The notes under the pieces: model-generated
What the model saw: only the letters and a program-made list of their open reading frames with translations
Databases searched by the model: none
Told to the model about the DNA's origin: nothing
Shown here: positions 49,034 to 60,650 of the stretch, one piece after another
How the letters are laid out: each line of letters begins with the position of its first letter
Numbering within the stretch: the first letter of the stretch is position 1
Program-made: the position numbers and the translations under genes
From: an uncultured Burkholderiaceae bacterium
Lineage (GTDB): Bacteria; Pseudomonadota; Gammaproteobacteria; Burkholderiales; Burkholderiaceae_B
Direction: 5' to 3'
DNA length: 64,000 bases
Assembly (NCBI GenBank): GCA_934525625.1
Contig: CAKSZL010000007.1
Coordinates: 1-64,000, forward strand

Positions 49034-50041
49034 ATGTCTGTGCAATTGATTGACGACCTGGAATACGCGGCAAGACGCCTGTTCGAAGGCGGTTTGGTGG
49101 CCTTTCCCACGGAAACCGTCTACGGATTGGGGGCGGACGCCTCCAACCCTGGCGCCGTGGCGCAAATCTACCAGGCCAAGCACCGCCCCGAGGGCCATCC
49201 GCTTATTGTGCATCTGGCTGCGCCCGCCGCTTTGGCCGACTGGTCACAAGCAGTGCCGCAGGCCGCCCGCCTTCTGGCCGACGCTTTCTGGCCCGGCCCG
49301 CTCACCATGATTCTGCCGCGCGCCGAGCACGTGTCGCCGGCCATTACCGGCGGGCAGGATTCCGTAGGCTTGCGTTGCCCCTCGCACCCCGCGGCCCAGG
49401 CTTTGCTGGCGCGTTTCGCCGAGCTGAAATCCGGCCCGGCGGGCGTGGTGGCGCCTTCGGCCAATCTGTTCGGCCAGGTCTCGCCGACTTCAGCGGCGCA
49501 TGTCATGAAGGAATTCGAAGAAACCAGCCATGGCATCCTGGTGCTGGACGGTACGCCGTCGCAAGTGGGTATAGAGTCCACCATCATCGACTTGTCGCGC
49601 CTGACGCAGGGCGTGGGGCCCGTGCTGCTGCGCCCTGGGCATATCACGGCCAAGCAGCTGGAGACCGTGCTGGGCATGCCGGTAAGCCTGCCCGACCAGG
49701 CCGCGCCGCGTGTGTCGGGTTCGCTGAAGGCGCATTACGCGCCGCGTACGCCTTTGCGGGTGCTGAGCCGGGCTGATTTGTCGGCGGCGCTGCAGGCTTG
49801 GCCGGATGATGGCGGGCGGGTTGCCGTTTGGTGTTTTGATGCGCAGGGCTTGCCGCAGAAGGGCGATATTCAGCTTGCCCCCAGGCAGCCTGCGGATTAT
49901 GCGCGGCAGTTGTATGCGCGTCTGCGGAGTTTTGATGAGGCGGGGCGGTATGCGGCTATTTTGCTGGAGATGCCACCGGATTCAGGTGAATGGGCTGGCG
50001 TGGCCGATCGGTTGAAGCGCGCGGCTGCGGCGTTCGATTGA
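49034..50041 (+). CDS. L-threonylcarbamoyladenylate synthase (Sua5 type)
   Basis: Sua5/YrdC proteins make the activated intermediate for t6A37 of tRNA. The ATG at 49034 follows GGGGGAG and gives 335 residues, the two-domain Sua5 length. Motifs are GLVAFPTETVYGLGADA, KHRPEGHPLIVHL, the SANLFGQVSPTSAAHV region, and a C-terminal SUA5 domain after the linker containing SGSLKAHYAPRTPLRV. The 3' 250 bases are somewhat less GC-rich than the rest. Confidence 0.93.
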   Translation: MSVQLIDDLEYAARRLFEGGLVAFPTETVYGLGADASNPGAVAQIYQAKHRPEGHPLIVHLAAPAALADWSQAVPQAARLLADAFWPGPLTMILPRAEHVSPAITGGQDSVGLRCPSHPAAQALLARFAELKSGPAGVVAPSANLFGQVSPTSAAHVMKEFEETSHGILVLDGTPSQVGIESTIIDLSRLTQGVGPVLLRPGHITAKQLETVLGMPVSLPDQAAPRVSGSLKAHYAPRTPLRVLSRADLSAALQAWPDDGGRVAVWCFDAQGLPQKGDIQLAPRQPADYARQLYARLRSFDEAGRYAAILLEMPPDSGEWAGVADRLKRAAAAFD

Positions 50042-50182
50042 TCGTCGCAGTTGGTCTTGGTTTAGCTTGTTTTGCCTTGCTTTGGTTCTTCTTCGATGGC
50101 GCATTGCCGGGGCGGGGAAGTCCACTGGGCACTGGTCGCACGGCTCAAGAAAACATAACCGATCAGATGAATATAAATGCGG

Positions 50183-50886
<704 letters not shown>

Positions 50887-50890
<4 letters not shown>

Positions 50891-51636
50891 TCGTCGTCTC
50901 CGAGGTAGGCGGTTTGCACTTGCGGGTCGTGGCGGATCTGCTCGGGGTCGCCGTGGGCGATGACGGTGCCGTTGACCATGACGGTGATGACGTCGGCGAT
51001 GCGAAAGACGGCGTCCATGTCGTGTTCGATCAGCAAAATGGCGTGTTCGGCCTTCAGGTCGGCCAGCAGGTCGAGCATGCGCTCGGTTTCCTCGGGGCCC
51101 ATGCCGGCCAGGGGCTCGTCCAGCAGCAGCACCTTGGGGCGCGTGGCCAGGCTCATGGCGATTTCAAGCTGGCGCTTGGCGCCGTGAGACAGCAGGCCGG
51201 CCGTGCGCTTGGCCTCTTTTTCGAGGCCGGCCAGTTGCAGCGCGTGGTCGGCGGCGCGGTTGCTGGCTTCGCAGTGGCGTGCGGCCTGGAACCAGCGCCA
51301 GAAATACTGGTGGTTGGCCTGGGCGGCGATGCGGCAGTTCTCGTGCACGCTGAGGCTGGGGAAGATGGTCGTGCGTTGGTAGCTGCGGCCCATGCCGGCT
51401 TGCGCGCGGCGCGGCTGCGGCCACTGGGTGATGTCGGCATCGCCCATCATGATGCGGCCTTCGTTGGGCGGGATTTCGCCCGACAGCACGCTGACCAGCG
51501 TGGATTTGCCCGCGCCGTTGGTGCCGATGACGGCGTGGACGGCGCCGCGGGTGAGGGTGAGCGAGACGTCGTTGATGGCCGTCAGGCCGCCGAAGCGGCG
51601 TGTGATGTTGCTGGCGGTAAGAAGGGCTTGGCTCAT
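50887..51636 (-). CDS. livG: ABC transporter ATP-binding protein (LivG type)
   Basis: The 249-residue ATPase has a Walker A VIGTNGAGKSTLVS, signature LSHGAKRQLEIAMSL and Walker B LLLDEPLAGMGPEET, followed by the LivG-type extended C-terminus (GTVIAHGDPEQIR). It sits three bases after livM and overlaps livF, so all parts of the transporter are one unit. Confidence 0.9.
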
Positions 51637-51639
51637 GGC

Positions 51640-52650
51640 TTAGTCCTGCTGGGCCGCGCTGGCGGCACGCATCTGGGCTTTGCGTGCGCGGCGCGCGCGC
51701 AGTTGTTCGGGAAGGCCGGTCAGGCCGTTGGGCAACAGGGCGACCAGGGCGATGATGGCCAGGCCGTAGGGCAGGTGCCAGTTCTTGGCCAGCTCGCCGA
51801 AGACGGCCTGCGACTGGAAGAGTTCCTGCAGCAGGGTGAGCACGACGGCGCCGACGATGGCGCCCCACAGGCGGCCGCTGCCGCCCAGAATGACCATCAG
51901 CAGCACCAGGCCGGATTCTTCCCAGGCCAGCAGCTCGGGGTTGACGTAGCCGTCCTTGGCCGCGTACAGAAAGCCCGCCACCCCGGCCAGCGCGGCGGCG
52001 ACGATGTAGGCCGTCAGCTTGTAGCGGAAGGTGGCGAAGCCCGCCGCGCGCATGCGCTGCTCGTTGACGCGTATGCCGGTGAGCGCCGCGCCGAAGCGCG
52101 AGCGCATCAGCACCGCCAGGAACGCCCAGATGAGCAGCAGGCAGCCCAGTACGAACAGATAGAACACATAGCTGTCGTCGAGATTCAGCAGTAGCCAGCC
52201 GCCGAGGCGCAGTTCGGGGCGAAAGTACAGGTAGATGCCGTCGGTGCCGCCGCCCACCTTGGTGTCGTGGAAGACGTAATAGGCCATCTGGGCGAAGGCC
52301 AGCGTGACCATGATGAAGTAGATGCCCTTGGTGCGCAGCGCCAGCGCGCCGGTGATGGCGGCGTAGGCCATGCTGACCAGCAGCGCGCCGCCCATCAGCA
52401 GGAAGAAGTTGCCCGCGCCCGATTCGGGCGTCATCAGCGTGACGAAGTAGGCGGCGATGCCGAAGAAGGCCGCGTGGCCCAGGCTGACCAGGCCGGCGCC
52501 GCCCACCAGCAGTTGCAGGCTGAGCGCAAACATGGCGTAGATCATGATCTTGACGCTCAGGCTTGCGTAGTAGTCGGAAACGAAAAGCGGCAGAACGGCA
52601 GCCAGGCCGATCAAGGCCAGCAGCAGTAGGCCGCGCAAGGAGTTTTGCAT
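51640..52650 (-). CDS. livM: ABC transporter permease (LivM type)
   Basis: This 336-residue integral membrane protein with about eight to ten membrane segments starts at ATG 52650 (MQNSLRGLLLLALIGLAAVL). It carries the LivM signatures GGAGLVSLGHAAFFGIAAY and the loop with RVNEQRMRAAGF and TFRYKL. The frame stays open upstream into livH without conservation. It begins five bases after the livH stop. Confidence 0.9.
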   Translation of the reverse strand: MQNSLRGLLLLALIGLAAVLPLFVSDYYASLSVKIMIYAMFALSLQLLVGGAGLVSLGHAAFFGIAAYFVTLMTPESGAGNFFLLMGGALLVSMAYAAITGALALRTKGIYFIMVTLAFAQMAYYVFHDTKVGGGTDGIYLYFRPELRLGGWLLLNLDDSYVFYLFVLGCLLLIWAFLAVLMRSRFGAALTGIRVNEQRMRAAGFATFRYKLTAYIVAAALAGVAGFLYAAKDGYVNPELLAWEESGLVLLMVILGGSGRLWGAIVGAVVLTLLQELFQSQAVFGELAKNWHLPYGLAIIALVALLPNGLTGLPEQLRARRARKAQMRAASAAQQD

Positions 52651-52655
52651 GGTGT

Positions 52656-53537
52656 TCAGCCCTGTTTGAACAGCCCTTCGGGCTTGAAGAGAAGAATGGC
52701 GGCCATCAGCAGATAGACCAGCACCCCGGCGGCCGAGGGGAACAGAATCTGGCCGAAGGTATCGACGAAGCCCACCAGCATGGCGGCCAGGAAGGCGCCC
52801 CGGATGGAGCCGATGCCGCCGATGACCACGACCACGAAGCAGATGATGAGCACCGAATGGCCCATGCCCGGGTAGACCGAGGACACCGGCGCGGCGATGG
52901 CGCCCGCGAGCGCGGCCAGGGCCACGCCCATGGCGAACACGATGCGAAACAGCCGGTTGATGTCTATGCCCAGCGAGTTGATCATTTCGCGGTTGCTGGC
53001 GCCGGCGCGGATCATCATGCCCAGCCGGGTGCGGGTGAGCACCCAGTACAGCAGGCCGGCCACGAGCAGGCAGACCACCGAGATGAACAGCCGGTATATC
53101 GGGTATGTCATGACGCCGGCCAGCGAGATCGAGCCTTGCAGCCAGGCGGGCACGGGCACGCCATGCACGTCGTTGCCCACCATCAGGCTGCGCAGCTCTT
53201 CGAACACGAGGATCAGGCCGAAGGTCATGAGCACTTGCTGCAGGTGATCGCGGTGGTACAGATAGCTGTAGAAGGCCCACTCAAGGAAGTAGCCCAATAC
53301 GGCGGCCAGCGCGATGCAGGCCAGCAGGGTTACGACGAAGCTTTCGCCGAAGTACTGGCCGATGACCGGCTGCAGCGCGAAGGCCATGTAGGCCCCGATC
53401 ATGTAAAAGCTGCCGTGCGCGAGGTTGATGATGCCCATGATGCCGAAAATGAGCGTCAAGCCGCTGGCCACCAGAAACAGCAGCAGGCCGTACTGGATGG
53501 CATTCAGGCACTGGATCAGAAAGATGATCGGGTCCAC
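52656..53537 (-). CDS. livH: ABC transporter permease (LivH type)
   Basis: The 293-residue permease has about eight membrane segments and the LivH motifs NAIQYGLLLFLVASGLTLIF, GIMGIINLAHGSFYMIGAY and VVVIGGIGSIRGAFLAAML. It follows the binding-protein gene by 20 bases and precedes livM. Confidence 0.9.
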   Translation of the reverse strand: MDPIIFLIQCLNAIQYGLLLFLVASGLTLIFGIMGIINLAHGSFYMIGAYMAFALQPVIGQYFGESFVVTLLACIALAAVLGYFLEWAFYSYLYHRDHLQQVLMTFGLILVFEELRSLMVGNDVHGVPVPAWLQGSISLAGVMTYPIYRLFISVVCLLVAGLLYWVLTRTRLGMMIRAGASNREMINSLGIDINRLFRIVFAMGVALAALAGAIAAPVSSVYPGMGHSVLIICFVVVVIGGIGSIRGAFLAAMLVGFVDTFGQILFPSAAGVLVYLLMAAILLFKPEGLFKQG

Positions 53538-53557
53538 ATGAACTCCTTGCTAGGGGT

Positions 53558-54715
53558 TTACAGCTTGCAGCCGCGGGCCGGGTCGGCCAGCGCTTGGACG
53601 GCGATGCCCTTGTTGACGTTCTTGTTGCCTTGCACTTCACGCAGGTACATGTCCTGGATGGGGTTGCCGGCCTTGGACAGCTTGAACGTGCCGCGCGGGC
53701 TGTCGATGGTGGCGTTGCGCATGGCTTCACGCATGGCGTCCTTCTTGCTCACGTCGCCGTCGACGGCGGCCAGGCCGGCGGCCAGCAGCTGGGCGGCGTC
53801 GTAGCCTTGGACGGCGTAGACGTCGGGCGGCAGCGCGGGGAAGTTCTTGGTGTAGCTTTCACGGAACTTGTTGTCGCGCTCGGTGTTCAGGTTGTCGGCG
53901 TAGTGCAGCGTGGTCAGCAGGCCCTGGGCCGATTCGCCCTGCGCGTCCAGCGTGCCGTCGGTGAGGAAGCCGCTGCCCAGCAGGGGGATGGTCTTGCTCA
54001 GGCCGGCCGCGTAGTAGTCCTGCACGAACTTGACCGCGCCGCCGCCCGCGAAGAAGGTGTAGACGGCATCGGGCTTGGCGGCCGCGATTTCGGTGAGCAG
54101 GGGCTGGAACTCCACGTTGGGGAAGGGCAGCGTCAGGTGCTTGATGACCTTGCCGCCGCCTTTCTCGAAGGACTCCTTGAAGCCGTCGGTGGATTCCTTG
54201 CCCGCGGCGTAGTTCCAGGAAATCGTGATGGCCGTCTTGTAGCCCTTGTCGATGGCGACGGGGCCCATGGCGTAGCCGGGCTGCCAGTTCGAGAACGAGG
54301 AGCGGAAGATGTTCTTGGCGCACAGCGGGCCGGTGATGGCGTCGGCGCCCGCGTTCGGGATGATCAGCGTGGTGTCGGAGTCTTTGGCGGTCTTGGCCAG
54401 CGCCATGGCGACGCCGGAGTGCACCGTGCCCACCAGCACGTCCACTTGGTCGCGCTTGACCAGGCGGTTGGCGTTTTCGGGGCCCTTGGAGGGGTTGGAT
54501 TCGTCGTCCACCTTGAAATATTCGACTTCCTGGCCGGCCAGCTTGCCGCCTTGTTCCTGTACGTACAGCTTGAAGCCGTTTTCAATGGCTTCGCCCAGCT
54601 TGGCGTAGGTGCCGCTGTAAGGCAGCATGAAACCCACTTTGACGGCGGCCTGGGCTTGGCCGGCGCCGAGCGCGAAGAGGGCGGCCAGCGCCGTGTAGGT
54701 AAAAGTCTTTTTCAT
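53558..54715 (-). CDS. livJ: Periplasmic substrate-binding protein (LivJ type)
   Basis: The 385-residue protein has a Sec signal peptide (YTALAALFALGAGQAQA) and a type I periplasmic-binding fold: VGFMLPYSGTYAKLGEAIENG at the start, DVLVGTVHSGVAMALAK, and RSSFSNWQPGYAMG. An AGGAG site precedes the ATG. In this benzoate operon the ligand is predicted to be benzoate or a related aromatic acid; the sequence alone does not prove it. Confidence 0.9.
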   Translation of the reverse strand: MKKTFTYTALAALFALGAGQAQAAVKVGFMLPYSGTYAKLGEAIENGFKLYVQEQGGKLAGQEVEYFKVDDESNPSKGPENANRLVKRDQVDVLVGTVHSGVAMALAKTAKDSDTTLIIPNAGADAITGPLCAKNIFRSSFSNWQPGYAMGPVAIDKGYKTAITISWNYAAGKESTDGFKESFEKGGGKVIKHLTLPFPNVEFQPLLTEIAAAKPDAVYTFFAGGGAVKFVQDYYAAGLSKTIPLLGSGFLTDGTLDAQGESAQGLLTTLHYADNLNTERDNKFRESYTKNFPALPPDVYAVQGYDAAQLLAAGLAAVDGDVSKKDAMREAMRNATIDSPRGTFKLSKAGNPIQDMYLREVQGNKNVNKGIAVQALADPARGCKL

Positions 54716-54790
54716 TGTCTGCTCCTGTTGGTAGAGGGGGGTGAAAGTATTGTGTTTGGATGTGTTGCGTTGAACCCCGAATGCGCGAGG

Positions 54791-55603
54791 CTATTCGAGC
54801 TTGTGCAAAAACCCCCGGACGCTGTCGATGACGGCGTCGGCCTGGTCTTTGTGGGGGGAGTGTCGACAGTCGGCTAGGATACAGGCCTGCGCCTGGGGCA
54901 CAAGGCGGACTATCCCTTGTATTTGCGCCAGCGTGCCGTACTCGTCGTCCTCGCCTTGGATGGCCAGTACGGGGCAGGCGATGCGCGGCAGATATGATTC
55001 GATGTTCCAGGCGCGGAACTCGGGATTCAGCCAAATGTCGTTCCAGGCCCAGAAACTGGCGTCCACGTTCTGGTGGAACTTGCCCAGCCGCTTGGGCAGG
55101 TCGGTGTTCAGGTAGGCCTCGCGGGCGGCCGCGATGCTGGTGATGGTGACGTCTTCGACGAAGATGTGCGGGGCGGCCACGACGATGCCCTTGACGCGCT
55201 CGGGATGCATGGCGGCGTACAGCAAGGAAATCGACGCCCCGTCGCTATGGCCGAACAGCACCGGGCGCTCGGCTTCCAGACCCAGCGCGGACAGCAGGGC
55301 GGGCAAGGCCTGTTCGGCCTGCTCGTGCATGTACGACACCGGCCATTTTTCGTCCGGCGCCTTGGGCGTGCTGGCGCCGTAGCCGTAGCGCGAATACACC
55401 AGGCCGCGCGTTTGCGTGGCCGCGCACAACTGCGCGGGAAAATCGCGCCACATGGACACCGAGCCCAGGCCTTCGTGCAGAAAGACGATGAGATCGGCGT
55501 CGCGGCGTTCGGGCGCGATCAGGCGATACTCGATGTCGACCTCGCGGCCGCCCATAGGGATGCGTGCCGATTTGCTTGCCGTTTCCATTTGCGCTTGCCC
55601 CAT
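54791..55603 (-). CDS. Alpha/beta-fold hydrolase of the benzoate operon
   Basis: The 270-residue alpha/beta hydrolase has an oxyanion-hole region FLHEGLGSVSMWRDFP, nucleophile elbow FGHSDGASISLL, a likely acid in IQGEDDEYGT and a histidine in CRHSPHKDQ. It lies six bases after the ligase gene. Similar hydrolases recur in box clusters, where they may hydrolyse stalled CoA or lactone intermediates, but their substrate is not settled. No signal peptide is seen. Confidence 0.88.
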   Translation of the reverse strand: MGQAQMETASKSARIPMGGREVDIEYRLIAPERRDADLIVFLHEGLGSVSMWRDFPAQLCAATQTRGLVYSRYGYGASTPKAPDEKWPVSYMHEQAEQALPALLSALGLEAERPVLFGHSDGASISLLYAAMHPERVKGIVVAAPHIFVEDVTITSIAAAREAYLNTDLPKRLGKFHQNVDASFWAWNDIWLNPEFRAWNIESYLPRIACPVLAIQGEDDEYGTLAQIQGIVRLVPQAQACILADCRHSPHKDQADAVIDSVRGFLHKLE

Positions 55604-55609
55604 GACGCG

Positions 55610-57181
<1,572 letters not shown>

Positions 57182-57227
57182 GATGTTGCTGAGGCGTGCG
57201 AGCGCATGGCGCCCGCCGCGTCTATGA

Positions 57228-58769
57228 TTATTTGGCGGGATTCAGGCGGGCGATGAGCGCGGGCGGCGCCTGCACGGCGGCCAGTCGGTGGTAAAAGCCC
57301 AGCGCGCGCAGGCCGCCCAGTTCCTGGCCGCCGCCCGCGCGGCCCGGGCCGCCGTGGTTGGATTGCGGCATGGCGTTGCCATGGCCGGTTTGCACCTTGG
57401 CCACGCTTTCGTTGATGACGTGCACGCGGCCGTGGCTTTCGGCCAATTGCACTGCGGCATCGAACAGGAAGTCTTCATCTTCGCCGTATACCGAGGCGAC
57501 CAGCGAACCTTGGCCGCGGCGCGCCAGGGCGAAGGCGTGATCGGCGTCGCGGTAGGGCATCAGCGTGGCCACTGGGCCGAAGACTTCGGTGTGGTGCACC
57601 AGCGGATGGTCGTCGGGGTTGCGCACGCTGAACAGCATGGGCGCCACGCAGGCGTGATTTTCGGCGTCGACCTTGAGCTTGCTTTGCGTGCGGCCATCGA
57701 ACAGCACGTCGCAAACGCTGGCAAGCTGCTCTATGCCTTGCTTGACGGTTTTGCATTGGCCGGGGCTGACCAGGCTGCCCATGCGCACGCCTTCCTGGCG
57801 CGGGTCGCCCACGACCACGCCGGCCAGCTTGGCGGCGATGGCCTGGCCGGCCTGTTCATACAGGGCTTCGGGCACCATGATGCGCCGGATGGCCGTGCAC
57901 TTTTGCCCGGACTTGATGGTCATTTCGCGCACGACTTCGCGCACCAGCAGATCCAGCCCCGTGCCTTGCGGGTCGAGGATGGCGCTGTTGACGCTGTCGG
58001 TTTCGGCGTTGAAGCGCACGCCGTCCAGGCGGATGCGCGGATGGCGGCGCAGTTCGGCGGCGGTGTCGGCCGAGCCGGTGAACGAGACGACGTCCAGCGC
58101 TTCGAGCGCGTCCAGCATGCCGTCGGGGCGGCCGCAGATGATGTTCAGCGCGCCCGAGGGCAGGACGCCGGCTTCAATCACATCCTTGACCATCTCGTGC
58201 GTGAGCCAGGCCGTGGCGCTGGCCGGCTTGACGACCACGGGCACGCCGGACAGCAGCGCGGGCGCGGCTTTTTCCCACAGGCCCCAGGCAGGGAAGTTGA
58301 AGGCGTTGATGAACAGCGCCAGGCCGCGCGTGGGCACTTCGATGTGCTGGCTGGCGTAGGCGTTGTCGCGCGCCAGCGAGTCGCTGGGACCGTCAGCGTG
58401 CCAGTAGGTGTCGGCCATGCGCGAGCCCAGCTTGGCGTAGTAGCCCAGCGTGTAGAAGCTGCCGTCCACGTCCACGGCGGTGTCGTTGGCCACGGTGCCC
58501 GAATTCTGCAGCGAGATGTCGTAATACTTGTCGCGGTTGGCTTGCAGTACCTGGGCGATTTGCGCCAGCAGGCCGGCGCGTTCGGCGTAGGTCATGGCGC
58601 GCAGGGCCGTGCCGCCTTGTTCGCGGGCGTAGCGATAGCCGGCCGTCAGGTTCAGCCCCTGGGCGCTGAGCGTGGCCAGCTTGGTGCCGAGCACGGGGTC
58701 GACGAGGACGGCGTCCTGGCCTTCGCCGGTCTGCCAGCGTCCTTCCAGATAGTTTGCAAGCGTTTTCAT
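57228..58769 (-). CDS. boxD: 3,4-dehydroadipyl-CoA semialdehyde dehydrogenase
   Basis: BoxD oxidises the ring-cleavage semialdehyde with NADP in the box pathway. The 513-residue aldehyde dehydrogenase has [19 protein letters not shown], the catalytic [12 protein letters not shown] glutamate and [11 protein letters not shown] with the nucleophile cysteine, and ends with [18 protein letters not shown], which is typical for the PaaZ/BoxD group. It lies 67 bases after the DUF4863 gene. Confidence 0.92.
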   Translation of the reverse strand: MKTLANYLEGRWQTGEGQDAVLVDPVLGTKLATLSAQGLNLTAGYRYAREQGGTALRAMTYAERAGLLAQIAQVLQANRDKYYDISLQNSGTVANDTAVDVDGSFYTLGYYAKLGSRMADTYWHADGPSDSLARDNAYASQHIEVPTRGLALFINAFNFPAWGLWEKAAPALLSGVPVVVKPASATAWLTHEMVKDVIEAGVLPSGALNIICGRPDGMLDALEALDVVSFTGSADTAAELRRHPRIRLDGVRFNAETDSVNSAILDPQGTGLDLLVREVVREMTIKSGQKCTAIRRIMVPEALYEQAGQAIAAKLAGVVVGDPRQEGVRMGSLVSPGQCKTVKQGIEQLASVCDVLFDGRTQSKLKVDAENHACVAPMLFSVRNPDDHPLVHHTEVFGPVATLMPYRDADHAFALARRGQGSLVASVYGEDEDFLFDAAVQLAESHGRVHVINESVAKVQTGHGNAMPQSNHGGPGRAGGGQELGGLRALGFYHRLAAVQAPPALIARLNPAK

Positions 58770-58836
58770 GTTTCGGGTGTTCCAGGTGATGTGGCGGTTG
58801 CGGCGCTGCGCCGCGGCCGCCTTCGGGCGTCGGGTT

Positions 58837-59307
58837 TCAGTGGCGGGTGAATTCGATCTTGCCTTCGGGCAGCAGATACAGCACGAGCGCGCGGCCTTTC
58901 GAGACCGTGGGGCTGTGCGCGGAATCGGGGCCGTAGACGAGCCAGCCGCCCGGATGGCCGTCGAACTCGGCGGAAGCGTCCAGCGGCATGATCAGGTCGA
59001 TTTCGCCATTGGGATGGCGGTGGTGGGGGCCGGCAAGGTCTTTCATGTCGACGACGTCGACGGAATAGCCGTTGAGCGCGTCGGCGGGCTTGATGACGCG
59101 GCCGTAGCGGACGCCGCCGCCTTCGTACTGGCACATCCAGCCTTCGTCTATGCCCGCGCGACAGGCCTCGAAGACGCGTTCGTAGACCTCGCCCTTACAG
59201 GGAAAGCGTTCGTTCAGTTGGGCTTGCAGGGCCTGATCGAGCGGCTTGTCGCCGATGAAGTCGGTGATTTCCTGGATCAGGGCCTGGAAGTTCTCGATGG
59301 GGCTCAT
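58837..59307 (-). CDS. DUF4863 family protein (4-hydroxylaminobenzoate lyase-like)
   Basis: The 156-residue protein resembles the family that includes the p-hydroxylaminobenzoate lyase PnbB. Its C-terminal part looks like a small cupin (HHRHPNGEIDLIMPLD, then GPDSAHSPTVSKGRALVLYL), and the N-terminus has IEEITDFIGDKPLDQAL-like helices. It is the first gene of the operon with boxD and benzoate-CoA ligase. A role in benzoate or nitro/amino-benzoate handling is likely, but the reaction is unknown here. Confidence 0.82.
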   Translation of the reverse strand: MSPIENFQALIQEITDFIGDKPLDQALQAQLNERFPCKGEVYERVFEACRAGIDEGWMCQYEGGGVRYGRVIKPADALNGYSVDVVDMKDLAGPHHRHPNGEIDLIMPLDASAEFDGHPGGWLVYGPDSAHSPTVSKGRALVLYLLPEGKIEFTRH

Positions 59308-59408
59308 GAAGGGGCTTCCTATTCTGAGAGGTCGACGCTTACACTAGCGCACTATGGTGCGGTTGGCTGGTCGACTGCTTGGCCGCGCCCAAGGGGCAGG
59401 AGCACGAA

Positions 59409-59450
59409 AAGGTAGGCCTTTTATTTCGCTCTGTCAAGCACTATAATGCA
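59409..59450. promoter_or_regulatory. Divergent boxR / DUF4863-boxD operon promoters with BoxR-type operator
   Basis: On the minus strand TTGACA (59432-59437) and TACCTT (59409-59414) are 17 bases apart and would drive the DUF4863-boxD-ligase-liv operon. On the plus strand TATAAT (59442-59447) is a perfect -10 box for boxR. Minus-strand 59432-59450 reads TGCATTATAGTGCTTGACA, 16/19 identical to 60535-60553 before boxC. The shared TGCA-N6-TGCT element overlaps both promoters and is the candidate BoxR operator. Confidence 0.7.
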
Positions 59451-59479
59451 TATGAAGCCATTTCCTAGGGTTTTTCTGG

Positions 59480-60412
59480 GTGAAAAATAAATCACAAAAC
59501 GCGAGCGCAGCGATCGCCATGTCCTTGGTGGAGGCAGACAGGGACAGCTACCTGCTGGCATTGGGCGAGCGCGTGCGGCGCTTGCGCGCCCGGCGCGGCA
59601 TGACGCGCAAGGAACTCGCCGTGGCCGCCAGCGTTTCCGAGCGCCATCTGGCCAATCTGGAACGCGGCATGGGCAATGTCTCGATCCTGGTGCTGCTGCA
59701 GATCGCCAAGGCCTTCAACTGCGAAATGGCCGAATTGGTCGGCGACGCCACCACGTCTTCGCCCGAATGGCTGCTGATACGCGAACTGCTGATAGGCCGC
59801 AACGAGGCCGACCTGCAGCGCGCGCGCGAGCATTTGTCCGAGATGTTCGAGGGCCAGACGGCATCGCAGCCGCGCAACCGCCTGCGCCAGATCGCGCTGA
59901 TCGGCCTGCGCGGCGCGGGCAAGTCCACGCTGGGCCGCATGCTGGCCGAAGACATCGGCTACCCCTTCATCGAATTGAACGCCGAAATCGAGCGCGTGGC
60001 GGGCTGCGGCATTCTGGAAATCCACGGCCTGTATGGCCCCACCGCCTACCGCCGCTACGAGCGCCGGGCGCTGGAAGAGGCGCTGCAGCTATACCCCGAC
60101 ATGGTGCTGGCCACGCCGGGCGGCCTGGTTTCCGAACCGGCCACCATGAACCTGATGCTTTCGCATTGCTACAGCATCTGGCTCAAGGCCACGCCCGAAG
60201 ACCACATGACGCGCGTGATGGCGCAGGGCGATTTCCGCCCCATGGCTGGCAACAACGAAGCCATGGACGACCTCAAACGCATTCTGGCCAGCCGCGAAGC
60301 CTTTTATTCCAAGGCCGACTACGTCTGCCCGACCAGCCGGCCGGGCGGCTTGGAGGCCACGTTCGTCGAGTTGCGCGCCCACGTGCGCGAACAGTTGGGC
60401 CTGCCCGCATAG
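59480..60412 (+). CDS. boxR: BoxR/BzdR-type regulator, HTH plus shikimate-kinase-like domain
   Basis: BoxR proteins repress box genes and respond to benzoyl-CoA. The 310-residue protein starts at GTG 59480. An XRE-type HTH spans about 28-85 (GMTRKELAVAASVSERHLANLERG). A shikimate-kinase-like domain (about 135-300) follows, with a P-loop GLRGAGKST at 142-150 and FIELNAEIERVAGCGILEIHGLYGP. In BzdR this domain binds benzoyl-CoA rather than acting as a kinase. It is divergent from the boxD operon and upstream of boxC, with matching operators at both promoters. Confidence 0.93.
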   Translation: MKNKSQNASAAIAMSLVEADRDSYLLALGERVRRLRARRGMTRKELAVAASVSERHLANLERGMGNVSILVLLQIAKAFNCEMAELVGDATTSSPEWLLIRELLIGRNEADLQRAREHLSEMFEGQTASQPRNRLRQIALIGLRGAGKSTLGRMLAEDIGYPFIELNAEIERVAGCGILEIHGLYGPTAYRRYERRALEEALQLYPDMVLATPGGLVSEPATMNLMLSHCYSIWLKATPEDHMTRVMAQGDFRPMAGNNEAMDDLKRILASREAFYSKADYVCPTSRPGGLEATFVELRAHVREQLGLPA

Positions 60413-60436
60413 GAAGCGGCGGGCAGCCGAAAAACA

Positions 60437-60455
60437 AGGCCGCGGGCGGCGGCCT
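60437..60455. terminator. Hairpin after boxR
   Basis: A perfect 7-bp stem (60437-60443 with 60449-60455) lies 24 bases after the boxR stop. The T-rich flank is on the minus strand, so for boxR it would be a weak terminator at most. Confidence 0.3.
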
Positions 60456-60524
60456 CATCGCTCTCCCGCAAGACGGGGAAGCACGAAAATGCATGTGCCT
60501 GCGGGCGCCTGCCACGAAGCATCG

Positions 60525-60586
60525 TGCATTTTGGTGCATAAAAGTGCTTGACCTGTATTTTTGATTGCATTATTATGCATGTTGCA
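60525..60586 (+). promoter_or_regulatory. boxC promoter with phased TGCA operators
   Basis: TTGACC (60548-60553) and TATTAT (60571-60576) are 17 bases apart. TGCA-type half-sites occur at 60525, 60535 and 60545 (TGCT) at 10-bp intervals, then again at 60566 and 60576 (TGCA-N6-TGCA over the -10 box) and at 60583. TGCA-N6-TGCA is the operator pattern described for BzdR, which supports BoxR repression of boxC-boxB. Confidence 0.8.
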
Positions 60587-60650
60587 TACCAATCTGGCGT
60601 GACGTCAAGCTGCCCGGCAGAGCCAGATCCAGCCATCAAGGAGACTTCTC

